DNA of 32,466 bases from Deltaproteobacteria bacterium CG11_big_fil_rev_8_21_14_0_20_45_16 (GCA_002787535.1 PCXB01000048.1:1-32466), one strand, 5' to 3'; counted from the first letter of the stretch, positions 8,410 through 19,178 are shown. A program made the numbers and translations. The notes: a model not told the origin generated them from the sequence alone.

Positions 8410-9015
8410 TTATCTTTCCTCCGGAAAATAGTTCTTCCAAAAACTCTCGGATCTCTTCGGACAAAAAAAGCTTATGCAAGTATCCCCATAGCGACGGGAG
8501 TTAAGCAGCGTCCAAAAGCCTTCCACTCGGCTAAGAGACTCCCTCTTGTCATGCTCAGCAACGACTAAACCACGGCTCGCAAGGATAGGCTCGGTGTGCA
8601 GTCTATTTAAAGTCGCTAGAACCCAATCCTCACGATAAGGGGGATCCAATATAATCAAATCAAACTCGCGTCCTTGCTTGTTGAGCCAGGTGATGGCATC
8701 TAAAGCACCTTTGCAAATGACTTCTGCATTATCGCTTTGTTCAAACTCTTGAAGGCTCTTTTGAATTTCCTTGGTTGTTTTAAGGTGATTATCAACAAAA
8801 CTAACAAAACCGGCGCCTCGCGAAAGCGCTTCAAATCCCAGCGCCCCCGTTCCAGAAAACAAATCCAAAACCCGCGTCTTCTCCCATTCTGCGGGCTTCC
8901 TTGCTTCCAAAATACCAAAAATCGCCTCCCGAACCTTGTCCGAGGTCGGCCGCATTTTGGGATTGACCCGTCGAGGCAGCTCACGGCCACCCCACTTTCC
9001 AGCGATGATCTTCAT
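8410..9015 (-). CDS. rsmD: 16S rRNA (guanine-966 N2)-methyltransferase
   Basis: RsmD methylates G966 of 16S rRNA using S-adenosylmethionine. Its 201 residues fit the family. The sequence shows MKIIAGKWGGRELP at the N-terminus, the RPTSDKVREAIF segment, SAM motif VLDLFSGTGALGFEALSRGA (about 49-68) and the catalytic DPPY at 124-127. It is the first gene of the rsmD-purM-purN group, and its TAA directly abuts the purM TTG. A short inverted repeat lies just upstream of the ATG. rsmD is commonly next to coaD elsewhere, so the link to purM here is a local arrangement. Confidence 0.94.
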   Translation of the reverse strand: MKIIAGKWGGRELPRRVNPKMRPTSDKVREAIFGILEARKPAEWEKTRVLDLFSGTGALGFEALSRGAGFVSFVDNHLKTTKEIQKSLQEFEQSDNAEVICKGALDAITWLNKQGREFDLIILDPPYREDWVLATLNRLHTEPILASRGLVVAEHDKRESLSRVEGFWTLLNSRRYGDTCISFFCPKRSESFWKNYFPEER

Positions 9016-9017
9016 GA

Positions 9018-9039
9018 CCCACTCTTATAATCAAGTGGG
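9018..9039 (-). promoter_or_regulatory. Short dyad upstream of rsmD
   Basis: Six-base arms CCCACT and AGTGGG flank a 10-base AT-rich centre, directly upstream of the rsmD ATG at 9015. On the minus strand a TATAAG sits inside the loop, so the dyad could be a small operator over a -10 element or a leader hairpin. It is short enough to be chance. Confidence 0.25.
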
Positions 9040-9162
9040 ACATAAAGGTCCATCCCCTAGCCTTCAAAACACTAGAATTTGGCTATTTGAGCTCAAAAAC
9101 TACTGGCACAGCTCTTGCTCTATTGAGGGCCGACCTAAATTAATTAGGGAAGGGGATAAGAG

Positions 9163-10248
9163 ATGAATCAAATTATAAGCATGAATATTAAAGTGCTCGT
9201 TATTGGACTGAGTGGCTTTTTTGTAAGCCAGCCAAGCTTTGCTCAATTGAGCGATCTTTCGAAAGTTAATTCCGTATGGAGGTCCGGCAATATCGATACG
9301 ATTAACCGAGGCTTTGAAGCCTTTTACGGTTCCAACGGAGCCCTTAACCTTCAAAATATGAACAACCTTGCCAAAACAGCTCCAGATACTTCAGCCGCCG
9401 CCAACGAGGCTTTTACAAAGCCAGCTGCAAGTTATCAAAGTACGATGAAGCGCGATTTAAAAATTGATCTACACTTTGGGCAGTCTGCAAACGGCGTTGA
9501 AACACAAGCTTACAACAACATTCTAAATGCTCATATGATTAACCAAGCCATGCAGGGAAAGTCTCATCTTCGAATTAAAAGAGAAGGAGATTTAGCTGTT
9601 CACTTCACTACTTCGACTTCGGATTCTGCATTTTACAAGGAGCTTCAATCTCAACCAGCCGCCGCTGTTGCTAATCCCATCTACTTCGACGACAAAACAT
9701 CCGTTGCGGATAAAAAGAGACTTCTAAAGGCCCTTAATGAACAGACCGGGGACAGTATGTCGATGACACTAAACAGCGATGGCAGCATTACGATGAAGCA
9801 AAAAGTACTTCAGTCTGTAACCTATCAGGTATCTGCTGATAATTTTGGCTACAGCTCTCAATCAACGCCAAGCTACGGAGAATTTGAAAAAACTATTCCA
9901 GCCGGATCTAGAGTAACCATCTTTAATCCAGACTTACCCATCAGTCTTGATAAGGCCTCTCAGATCGTTGTTATTGACGGAAGCGGGCGAGAAATTGTAT
10001 TAAATTCTGCCGATGAATTAACTGAAGAACAGATTAAAACAGCTCAAGGCATTTATATGCATCCAAGTTTCTTCCCAGCCTTTATTCAAAAGACAAATCC
10101 TGCCGCTAGCGTTGGAAGTGCAACAACGGCGGAGCAACGAGTCAGAAGCTTTTGGACTGCCGGAGGAAAGAAACTTTCTTCAGCCATCCGATTGGATGAT
10201 ATTTCAGATTTGTTTTTGGGTTCACAGCCTTGCCAACAGGGCGCCTAA
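9163..10248 (+). CDS. Secreted protein of unknown function
   Basis: This protein of 361 residues starts with a clear Sec signal peptide that ends near QPSFA before QLSDL (about residue 27). The mature part is rich in Ser, Ala, Asn and Gln and has no transmembrane helix or motif I recognise. A run of strands follows the pattern SMTLNSDGSITMKQKVLQSVTYQVSA-like beta hairpins, then a DGSGREIVLNSADELTEEQI segment. A lone Cys lies near the C-terminus (QPCQQGA). The ATG at 9163 is supported by AAGGGG eight bases upstream; a second ATG six codons on would also leave a signal peptide. It is divergent from rsmD and convergent with pyrG, with 30 bases between stops, so it is probably transcribed alone. 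Likely location is periplasm or outside the cell. Confidence 0.85.
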   Translation: MNQIISMNIKVLVIGLSGFFVSQPSFAQLSDLSKVNSVWRSGNIDTINRGFEAFYGSNGALNLQNMNNLAKTAPDTSAAANEAFTKPAASYQSTMKRDLKIDLHFGQSANGVETQAYNNILNAHMINQAMQGKSHLRIKREGDLAVHFTTSTSDSAFYKELQSQPAAAVANPIYFDDKTSVADKKRLLKALNEQTGDSMSMTLNSDGSITMKQKVLQSVTYQVSADNFGYSSQSTPSYGEFEKTIPAGSRVTIFNPDLPISLDKASQIVVIDGSGREIVLNSADELTEEQIKTAQGIYMHPSFFPAFIQKTNPAASVGSATTAEQRVRSFWTAGGKKLSSAIRLDDISDLFLGSQPCQQGA

Positions 10249-10278
10249 TTTAAAAAAAGTTTTGTTTGGTCTGATAGC

Positions 10279-12875
<2,597 letters not shown>

Positions 12876-12953
12876 AACAGCTAACGCCTCTATAATATGA
12901 TTAATCACGCCTGGAAATCTATTCGAGAAATCCATTACGGTGTCGAGGGGGTA

Positions 12954-14084
12954 ATGAGCGAAAAGAAGAGATTAAAAGTTAAAAAGAAACCCGAAGACGT
13001 CGCTCAAGACCTTCGGAGCCTCGCCTATCCTAAGCACCTTCAGGAGAATCAGGTAATTCTTGAACTTCGCCAGACGGTTGAAAAGCTGAAGATTTTTGAT
13101 TCTTTAGGCAAAACTCTGACTTCTTGCTTGGAACTCTCGGAGATCTTAAGACTTGTTATCTCCAAATTTGGCAGTCTTGTCGAAACCCCCCATCTGGGTC
13201 TCGTTCTTGTCGACCCAGGTTCTAGCGAGTTTTACTTTCAATATCCTCAGTCCACTTCAAGAACCAAAAAGAGCTACCTCATTGGACGAGGCATTATTGG
13301 CTCCTGCCTGGAGAGAGGGCGCTCTCGTCTTGTAGAAAACCCGCTTGAAGACGAACAATATGACGAAGAAATCGATTCCTATATTGTCGCGGGTCCAGAG
13401 AGCCTAATCTGCCTTCCTATTGTTTCGAGAGGTAGCGTCTTGGGAGTTCTTGTCTTTGTGACGACCGAAGTTGAACCACCGCTGACTCGGGAAAAACTTC
13501 TTTTGATAGAAACCTTTGCTGATTATCTCGCTATCGCTGTTGAAAATGCCACCAACTATCAAAAAGTTCAGGATCTTACGATTACGGATGACCTTACTCA
13601 GCTTTATAATTCGCGCTACCTTCCGGTGGTTCTGGAACGAGAACTCGCGCGAGCAAGACGTTATGATGAATGTCTTTCGCTCGTGTTTATTGATATAGAT
13701 GATTTCAAATTGGTAAACGATAAATATGGCCATATGGCTGGCTCGCAACTTTTATCAGAATTTGGAGACTTCCTTTTTCATCAAATTCGAACAACCGATA
13801 TCGGCATTCGATACGGTGGAGATGAGTTTGTTCTAGTTCTGCCCAAAACTCCCAAAAAAGATGCCATCCGAGTCGTCCAGCGAGCGATCGAAGATCTTCG
13901 CGGTCATGTCTTTTTAAAGAATAAAAACCTCAATATTCAAATTACAGCAAGTTTTGGAATATCGACCTTTCCTGAAGATGCTGGCAGCATCGATGCGTTG
14001 ATCGCCGCAGCGGATCGCGCGATGTATCACGTCAAACGAACGACTAAAGACGGCCTGTATGCTGTCAATTCTGAAGAAGTCTAA
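12954..14084 (+). CDS. GAF-GGDEF diguanylate cyclase
   Basis: This predicted cytosolic enzyme makes cyclic di-GMP from two GTP. An N-terminal basic and coiled segment (1-45) is followed by a GAF sensor domain (about 50-200) and a GGDEF domain (about 208-370). The active-site signature is intact: FIDIDDFKLVND for metal binding (245-256) and RYGGDEF at 286-292. An RxxD product-inhibition site, RTTD at 279-282, lies exactly five residues before GGDEF, so feedback inhibition by c-di-GMP is expected. I chose the ATG at 12954 because GAGG lies five bases upstream; an in-frame ATG at 12897 would add 19 residues and overlap the pfkA leader. The GAF ligand is unknown. The gene is divergent from pfkA and convergent with the agmatinase-family gene. 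Confidence 0.93.
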   Translation: MSEKKRLKVKKKPEDVAQDLRSLAYPKHLQENQVILELRQTVEKLKIFDSLGKTLTSCLELSEILRLVISKFGSLVETPHLGLVLVDPGSSEFYFQYPQSTSRTKKSYLIGRGIIGSCLERGRSRLVENPLEDEQYDEEIDSYIVAGPESLICLPIVSRGSVLGVLVFVTTEVEPPLTREKLLLIETFADYLAIAVENATNYQKVQDLTITDDLTQLYNSRYLPVVLERELARARRYDECLSLVFIDIDDFKLVNDKYGHMAGSQLLSEFGDFLFHQIRTTDIGIRYGGDEFVLVLPKTPKKDAIRVVQRAIEDLRGHVFLKNKNLNIQITASFGISTFPEDAGSIDALIAAADRAMYHVKRTTKDGLYAVNSEEV

Positions 14085-14100
14085 TCGAAATCATTAGAGT

Positions 14101-15027
14101 CTATAAGCAGAGAATCTCAAACACCAAATGAGCCGCTAGCAAGGAGGTGACCTGTGTGGGATCAAGTCCAGGCGCGACTTCGACCATATCAGCAGCCACG
14201 AGCTGGATTCCCTTAAACACTCTTAAAGCCGAAATAATTTCTGCCGTCGTGAAGCCTCCGATCGCGGGCGTTCCCGTGCCAGGCGCAAAAACGGGATCCA
14301 TACAATCGATGTCAAAGGTCAAATAAACAGGATCATTTCCAATTTTTTTCTTAAAGGCCCTAAGAAGATCCAAGCCCTTCTCGCGAAAATCTTCGATACA
14401 AATATATTCAAGACCTTGATCTCGTCCCCAGTCCAATTCTGTCGCGCTATTCACGGGACCACGAATACCTATCGAAACTGATTTCTTTGGATCCAGCCAT
14501 CCCTCTTCCACGCCTCGCCGAATCGGCGAAGCATGGGTATAGGCGTTATCCCATAAGCGATCCACCGTATCCGTATGAGCATCAAAGTGAATGCAGGCCA
14601 GCTTTTTGCCTAAGGCCTTTGATGTCGCTCGCATATTTCCCACACTAATACTGTGGTCTCCTCCAATGGCAAAGGTCTTCGCATCTTGCGCCCGCCAGGC
14701 GCTCGAAAACTCTTCATGTAAGCTAAGATTTTTTTCTAAATCATAAGGCGCTACGGGGGCATCTCCTCCATCAACTATAGAAAAACGCTCGCGAAGATCT
14801 TCTTTATAGAACAAATGATAGGGTTTGATATAAGCCGACTGCTCTCGAATGGATCGACATCCAAATCTTGCTCCTGGCCGATAGCTAGTTCCAAAATCAA
14901 ACGGAACGCCATACAAAACCCAATCTACTTTTCTAGGCTGCGGAGAGAGCGGAAATCTAAAAAAACTGCAGACCCCCGAGTAACGAGGAAATTGTCTGGC
15001 GTCAGGAATTTCGGTTTTAAAACTCAT
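14101..15027 (-). CDS. Agmatinase/arginase-family ureohydrolase
   Basis: This cytosolic binuclear-metal hydrolase cleaves a guanidino compound to urea and an amine. All metal ligands are present: His125 in IGGDHS, Asp149/His151/Asp153 in HFDAHTDT, and Asp239/Asp241 in FDIDCMDP. SYRPGARFGCRSIRE near residue 48 and the THASPIRRGVEEG segment place it with agmatinase and guanidinobutyrase-like members rather than classical arginase. The substrate cannot be fixed by eye; some relatives act on other guanidines. The length of 308 is typical. The ATG at 15027 has no good ribosome binding site. A strong 23-bp palindrome lies 112 bases upstream, beyond the end of oppF. The gene is probably monocistronic. 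Confidence 0.9.
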   Translation of the reverse strand: MSFKTEIPDARQFPRYSGVCSFFRFPLSPQPRKVDWVLYGVPFDFGTSYRPGARFGCRSIREQSAYIKPYHLFYKEDLRERFSIVDGGDAPVAPYDLEKNLSLHEEFSSAWRAQDAKTFAIGGDHSISVGNMRATSKALGKKLACIHFDAHTDTVDRLWDNAYTHASPIRRGVEEGWLDPKKSVSIGIRGPVNSATELDWGRDQGLEYICIEDFREKGLDLLRAFKKKIGNDPVYLTFDIDCMDPVFAPGTGTPAIGGFTTAEIISALRVFKGIQLVAADMVEVAPGLDPTQVTSLLAAHLVFEILCL

Positions 15028-15263
15028 AGTAAGAAGCTAGCAGATTGCGAATAACAATCAAATCAAGGACTGCTCTGCCTACTAGCTCAACGCAAGAAAC
15101 TTTGAACATCCGAAAAGCAAATGCGCAGCATTAGTAAGGGACTGTATCATTGATACAGTCCGTCCAGCTTCCCGGGGACAACGCCAAATGGTGACGGAAA
15201 AAACGTAGTTATTCGTGCAAACGGGGGAATGAATTCTGATTAATCTCAAGGTATCAAAAAAAA
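15028..15263. other. Intergenic region between oppF and the agmatinase-family gene
   Basis: I find no protein gene here beyond a 10-codon ATG frame at 15121 without a ribosome binding site. The region holds the palindrome at 15139-15161 and probably the promoter of the agmatinase-family gene. No U-run terminator for the opp operon is evident. Confidence 0.5.
15139..15161. promoter_or_regulatory. Perfect 11-bp inverted repeat with one-base centre (candidate operator)
   Basis: The left arm GGACTGTATCA and right arm TGATACAGTCC are perfect reverse complements around a single T. A one-base centre favours a dimeric protein operator over an RNA hairpin, and no U-run follows on either strand. Inner halves read CTGT and ACAG separated by nine bases, close to but not the eight-base spacing of the enterobacterial LexA box. 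It lies between the oppF stop and the agmatinase-family start, on the upstream side of the latter. Confidence 0.55.
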
Positions 15264-16235
15264 TTAAATAGAAGCCACAGCGTGACAGGAGGCTTTGGAT
15301 GAGACGGTCTTTGGTTCTAGCTTTGGCTCCTCTACCCGACAGCGCGCAAAGGCCTTAGGACAACGTGGATTAAAACTACAACCCCGAGGCAAATTGATTG
15401 GCGAAGGAATTTCACCCGTTAGCAACATCCGCCTTCTTTCTCGCTCACGTTTGGGATCTGGAATCGGAACCGCCGAAAGTAAGGCCTGGGTATAGGGATG
15501 TTGCGGCTCATCGTAAACCGTCGACGTGTCTCCGATTTCTACGATTTTACCCAAATACATGACAGCCACGCGATGACTTAGAGTCTTAACAACCGACAAA
15601 TCATGAGCAATAAATAAATATGACAATTCAAATTGCTTTTGCAAATCCTGCAACAAATTAATGATCTGCGCCTGAATCGAAACATCCAATGCGGAAACCG
15701 GCTCATCCAAGACAACGATTTTTGGTTCGACAGCCAAAGCTCTGGCAATATTAATTCTCTGTCGCTGTCCCCCACTAAACTCATGAGGATAGCGGAACAA
15801 AAACTTAGGATTCAAATTCACAACTTCCATCAGATATTGAATGCGGTCCAATCGCTGCTTGCTGGTAAATGAAGTCAAAGATTTAAGCGGCTCGGACAAA
15901 ACCTCCGCGATCGTCATACGAGGATTTAGCGAACTAAAAGGGTTTTGAAAAACCATCTGAATCTGCTGACGGACTTTGTTGAGCTGAACTCCCGTAAGGC
16001 CCATCAGCTCTTGACCACCAAGCTTTATAGACCCCCCACTTGCCTCAATGAGCTGCATAATAGCTCTTGCGGTCGTACTCTTTCCACAACCGCTCTCACC
16101 CACCAAGCCCAAGGTTTCCCCTGGCTTCAAATCAAAACTCACGCCATCCACAGCTTTTACGAATCGCGTTTCTTTGGAGAATAAACCTCCACGACTAACC
16201 GGAAAATGAACTTTGAGATCCTTTACCTCAAGCAT
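15264..16235 (-). CDS. oppF: Oligopeptide ABC importer ATPase OppF
   Basis: This is one of the two cytosolic ATPases of the Opp importer. Walker A is GESGCGKST (46-54), the signature is SGGQRQR, Walker B is VVLDEPVSALD, and the switch His is in FIAHDL. The C-terminal oligopeptide/dipeptide extension has GCSFNPRCPKAFARC, the Cys-containing segment typical of OppD/OppF. The 323 residues are normal. Its ATG overlaps the oppD end by eight bases, so the two are coupled. It is the last gene of the operon. Confidence 0.95.
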   Translation of the reverse strand: MLEVKDLKVHFPVSRGGLFSKETRFVKAVDGVSFDLKPGETLGLVGESGCGKSTTARAIMQLIEASGGSIKLGGQELMGLTGVQLNKVRQQIQMVFQNPFSSLNPRMTIAEVLSEPLKSLTSFTSKQRLDRIQYLMEVVNLNPKFLFRYPHEFSGGQRQRINIARALAVEPKIVVLDEPVSALDVSIQAQIINLLQDLQKQFELSYLFIAHDLSVVKTLSHRVAVMYLGKIVEIGDTSTVYDEPQHPYTQALLSAVPIPDPKRERERRRMLLTGEIPSPINLPRGCSFNPRCPKAFARCRVEEPKLEPKTVSSKASCHAVASI

Positions 16236-17217
16236 TCTTTTCCCCTTCTACGGGATGATAACATTCAAACCAATGAGAGCCATCTTCATTGGATTGGGTA
16301 ACAGGCGGTCGATGCGTTCGACAATCCTCCTGAACAAAATCACAACGATCAGCAAACGCACAAAAGTCGCCGACCCGAGTCAAGTCTGGAGGAGCACCCG
16401 GGATCGGATCGAGTCGATCCCCCGGCTTAACCGTAAGACTCGGAATGGAATATAAAAGGCCTTTTGTATAGGGATGCCGTGTTCGATAAAATATATCATC
16501 CGAACTTCCACGTTCGGCAAGTCGACCTCCATACATTACTTGCACACGATCACAGAGTCCCGCTACGACCCCCATATCGTGCGTAATCAAAATAATCGAT
16601 GTCCCGTGATCTTTGTTAATTTGCTTTAGCAAATCCAAAATCTGCGCCTGAATGGTTACGTCAAGAGCCGTCGTTGGCTCATCCGCAATAAGAATCTTCG
16701 GCTGCAACAGCAAACTCATAGCGATCATAATTCGCTGCTTAAGGCCCCCCGATAGTTGATGAGGATAAGAATTGAATCGAAGTTCCGGATCCGGAATCCC
16801 CAACTGCTCCAAAACTTCAAGACACCGTCGTCTGGCCTCGGCTGGAGTTTTCTTGGAGTGAAACTCCATCACCTCCATCAATTGAGTCGAAATTTTGAGA
16901 TAGGGATTCAAACACGTGAAGGGATCCTGAAAAATCATGGAAATCTCATGTCCTCGAATCTTTCGCATCTCAGCGTTGGAATATTTGAGAAGATCATTAT
17001 CTCCAAAGAGAATCTTGCCCGACCGAATCTTGGCGGGCGGTATGGGCAGTAACCCCATAAGAGTCAAACAACTTACAGATTTTCCGCTACCACTCTCTCC
17101 TACAATTCCTAAGACTTCTCCTGCCTCCAACTCAAAATTTAAACGGTCAACAGCCCGAACAATCCCCTCATCGGTATGAAATTCCACGACCAAATCTGAA
17201 ACTTTCAGAATCGCCAT
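16228..17217 (-). CDS. oppD: Oligopeptide ABC importer ATPase OppD
   Basis: This is the partner ATPase of OppF. Walker A is GESGSGKS (40-47), the signature SGGLKQR (usually SGGMRQR), Walker B ILIADEPTTALD and the switch His in LITHDMG. The C-terminal extension FCAFADRCDFVQEDC carries the family's cysteines. The length, 329 residues, is typical. It starts four bases after the oppC stop and overlaps oppF by eight bases. An AGGA lies rather far upstream, so its translation may rely on coupling with oppC. Confidence 0.95.
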   Translation of the reverse strand: MAILKVSDLVVEFHTDEGIVRAVDRLNFELEAGEVLGIVGESGSGKSVSCLTLMGLLPIPPAKIRSGKILFGDNDLLKYSNAEMRKIRGHEISMIFQDPFTCLNPYLKISTQLMEVMEFHSKKTPAEARRRCLEVLEQLGIPDPELRFNSYPHQLSGGLKQRIMIAMSLLLQPKILIADEPTTALDVTIQAQILDLLKQINKDHGTSIILITHDMGVVAGLCDRVQVMYGGRLAERGSSDDIFYRTRHPYTKGLLYSIPSLTVKPGDRLDPIPGAPPDLTRVGDFCAFADRCDFVQEDCRTHRPPVTQSNEDGSHWFECYHPVEGEKNA

Positions 17218-17221
17218 GGGT

Positions 17222-18184
17222 TTATTGTTTTCCTTTCAATCGAGGATCCAAGGCATCGCGCAGTCCATCGCCAAGAAAGTTGAGACTAAAAAGTGTAAGC
17301 GTCAGGGCCAAACCAGGAATGATAACCATATAGGGATACATCAGTACGACACTCCGCGCATCCGCAACCATCGAGCCCCATGACGACATGGGAGCTTGCA
17401 CGCCAAGGCCAATAAAACTCAGAAAAGATTCTTCCAGCATCACCCGCGGAACTAACAGTGAAAAGTAAACAATAATGGGACCCAAAGTATTGGGGATTAA
17501 ATGTTTTACAATAATTCCCCAATGACCCGTTCCTGAAGCATAGGCCGCCTCAACAAATTCCAAATTTTTTAAGGTAATCACCTGGCCCCGGACAATTCGA
17601 GCCGTGGTCAGCCACGACACGGCACCAATGGCCACAAACAATAATACAAAATGACGACCCGCCATCGCCATCAATAAAATGACAAAGAACATATAAGGCA
17701 TGCTGTAAAGTAGATCCACAAAGCGCATCATAATATTATCCAGGCGGCCCCCTACGTATCCAGCAATCGAGCCAAAAAGAACACCAATCAACAAACTCAC
17801 GAGTCCAGCCAAAAAGCCTACCGCCAAAGAGACTCGAGCTCCAAAAAGAAGCCTCGTTAACATATCGCGTCCCAAATCATCAGTGCCAAACCAATGCCTC
17901 GAATTCCAGAAAACGCCGCCCATCCAAACGTAATCATCCTTCACAAGCGGAAGACCGTAATCCATTTCGAAGCTGTCGATATTGCGAACGATGGGAGGGT
18001 TATTCACTCGATCCAAATCTTGAAATTCGTAGGAGAAAGGCGAAATAATTGGACCCATAACAGCTGCCATCAGCATACAAACAAAGAAAAGAAATCCAGC
18101 AACGGCAGCCTTATTTTTGATAAGGCGCTTAAAGGCATCCTTCCAAAGCGAATTCCCTTTTTGAAAATCCTGCGGCTTATTCAT
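17222..18184 (-). CDS. oppC: Oligopeptide ABC importer permease OppC
   Basis: This is an inner-membrane permease subunit. An N-terminal transmembrane segment (about 28-50) is followed by a periplasmic loop and the conserved FGTDDLGRDMLTRLLFGARVSL entry to the permease domain. The EAA loop that contacts the ATPases is at AAYASGTGHWGIIVKHLIPNTLGPI. Five further membrane segments are visible. The C-terminal GDGLRDALDPRLKG is a hallmark of OppC/DppC. The 320 residues are typical. Its start overlaps oppB by eight bases. Confidence 0.95.
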   Translation of the reverse strand: MNKPQDFQKGNSLWKDAFKRLIKNKAAVAGFLFFVCMLMAAVMGPIISPFSYEFQDLDRVNNPPIVRNIDSFEMDYGLPLVKDDYVWMGGVFWNSRHWFGTDDLGRDMLTRLLFGARVSLAVGFLAGLVSLLIGVLFGSIAGYVGGRLDNIMMRFVDLLYSMPYMFFVILLMAMAGRHFVLLFVAIGAVSWLTTARIVRGQVITLKNLEFVEAAYASGTGHWGIIVKHLIPNTLGPIIVYFSLLVPRVMLEESFLSFIGLGVQAPMSSWGSMVADARSVVLMYPYMVIIPGLALTLTLFSLNFLGDGLRDALDPRLKGKQ

Positions 18185-19097
18185 ACTTCACTCGAGGATC
18201 CAAAAATCCATAAACAAGATCGACGACCATATTAAAAACCAAAATGAGCAAAGCAAAAACAATTACACATCCCAAAGCTAGCGTATAATCCCTATTCGTC
18301 GCTGACTCGATTAAGAGCTTCCCAATTCCAGGAATCAAAAAAATCTCTTCGACAACAATACTTCCCGTTAGAATGCCGGCCGAAGCAGGGCCCAAATAAG
18401 AGACCAAAGGCAGTAAACCTCCACGCAAACTATGTCGAAGCAAAATCACATGCTTAGGCAATCCCTTAGCCTTTGCCGTTCTTATAAAATCCTGCCCCAA
18501 AATTTCAAGCATACCGCCTCGGGTAAGTCTCGATATGGAGGCGGCATAGACAAATCCCAAAGTGATGCAAGGAAGAACATAGCCCTGCCAGCTTTCGACC
18601 CCTGCGACCGGCAACCAATTAAGACTTAATCCAAAGATGATCATCAAAATATAGGCCATCACAAAATCGGGCACCGAAACACCCACCATGGCCATCCCCA
18701 TGGGCGCATAATCCAAAAACTTGTTGTGATTTAAGGACGCCGTCAGTCCCGCCGTTATTCCCAGGAGCAGCGCAAACACCATCGCTCCAAATCCTAACGT
18801 CATGCTGTAACGAACTTTGGTTGCGATAAGCTCGTTAACAGATCGATCTGCGTAGCGAGTGGAAGGTCCCAGATCGAATTCGAAGACCACCCGCTTCATA
18901 TACAGCCAATACTGCGTATAAATCGGCTTATCGAGATCATATTTTTCCTCAAGCTTCTTCAGAACTTCAGGAGGAAAGGCACGTTCTCGAGAAAAAGGTC
19001 CGCCCGGTGCGAGCTTCACCATAAAAAACGAGAGCGTAAGTATCACAAAAAATGTGACAATCGAGCCCAATATTCTTCTGATAATAAATCGTCCCAG
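18177..19097 (-). CDS. oppB: Oligopeptide ABC importer permease OppB (probable CTG start)
   Basis: This is the other permease subunit. The family opening R-(F/Y)-I-x-R-R-(I/L)-x-x-x-x-(T/V)-F-F followed by F-x-x-x-x-L-A-P-G-G-P-F is present only if translation starts upstream of the TTG at 19070. The frame is open back to a TAA at 19121-19119 and contains no ATG, GTG or TTG in that stretch. A CTG at 19097-19095 has AGAGGA six bases upstream and gives 307 residues beginning LGRFIIRRIL, which matches OppB proteins well. I therefore prefer CTG. The EAA loop is TAKAKGLPKHVILLRHSLRGGLLPL, and the C-terminus VYGFLDPRVKYE is typical. The gene follows oppA after 90 bases containing a stem-loop. Confidence 0.9.
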   Translation of the reverse strand: MGRFIIRRILGSIVTFFVILTLSFFMVKLAPGGPFSRERAFPPEVLKKLEEKYDLDKPIYTQYWLYMKRVVFEFDLGPSTRYADRSVNELIATKVRYSMTLGFGAMVFALLLGITAGLTASLNHNKFLDYAPMGMAMVGVSVPDFVMAYILMIIFGLSLNWLPVAGVESWQGYVLPCITLGFVYAASISRLTRGGMLEILGQDFIRTAKAKGLPKHVILLRHSLRGGLLPLVSYLGPASAGILTGSIVVEEIFLIPGIGKLLIESATNRDYTLALGCVIVFALLILVFNMVVDLVYGFLDPRVKYE

Positions 19098-19129
19098 ACT
19101 AAATCCTCTTTCTGGTTTTTAAGAATAGT

Positions 19130-19178
19130 AGGCCCTTTGACTTAAAACAAGCTTCAGTCAGTCAAAAGGCCTTTTTTT
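19130..19178. terminator. Stem-loop between oppA and oppB, with a T-run on the plus-strand side
   Basis: The arms AGGCCCTTTGACT (19130-19142) and AGTCAAAAGGCCT (19160-19172) pair over 13 bases with one mismatch around a 17-base loop. Read on the plus strand it is followed by seven Ts, like an intrinsic terminator facing oppA. On the operon strand no U-run follows, so it probably allows read-through into oppB and may shield the 3' end of an oppA transcript. Such a structure in this gap is a known way to make more binding protein than permease. Confidence 0.6.

Noticed and set aside
10249-10278. Bidirectional terminator between the secreted orphan and pyrG
   Set aside because: There are A and T runs, but I cannot find a stem of useful length next to them.
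12876-12935. Extended N-terminus for phosphofructokinase
   Set aside because: Family members start close to the GVLxSGGDAPGMN motif, which fits the ATG at 12875.
12897-12953. Extended N-terminus for the GGDEF protein (ATG at 12897)
   Set aside because: The ATG at 12954 has a good ribosome binding site, and the longer form would overlap the pfkA leader without adding family sequence.
15143-15157. Palindrome core as a classical LexA box
   Set aside because: CTGT and ACAG are nine rather than eight bases apart, and the adjacent gene is not an SOS gene. Kept only as a resemblance.
15139-15161. Palindrome as an intrinsic terminator of the opp operon
   Set aside because: The centre is one base and no U-run follows on either strand, so an operator is more likely.
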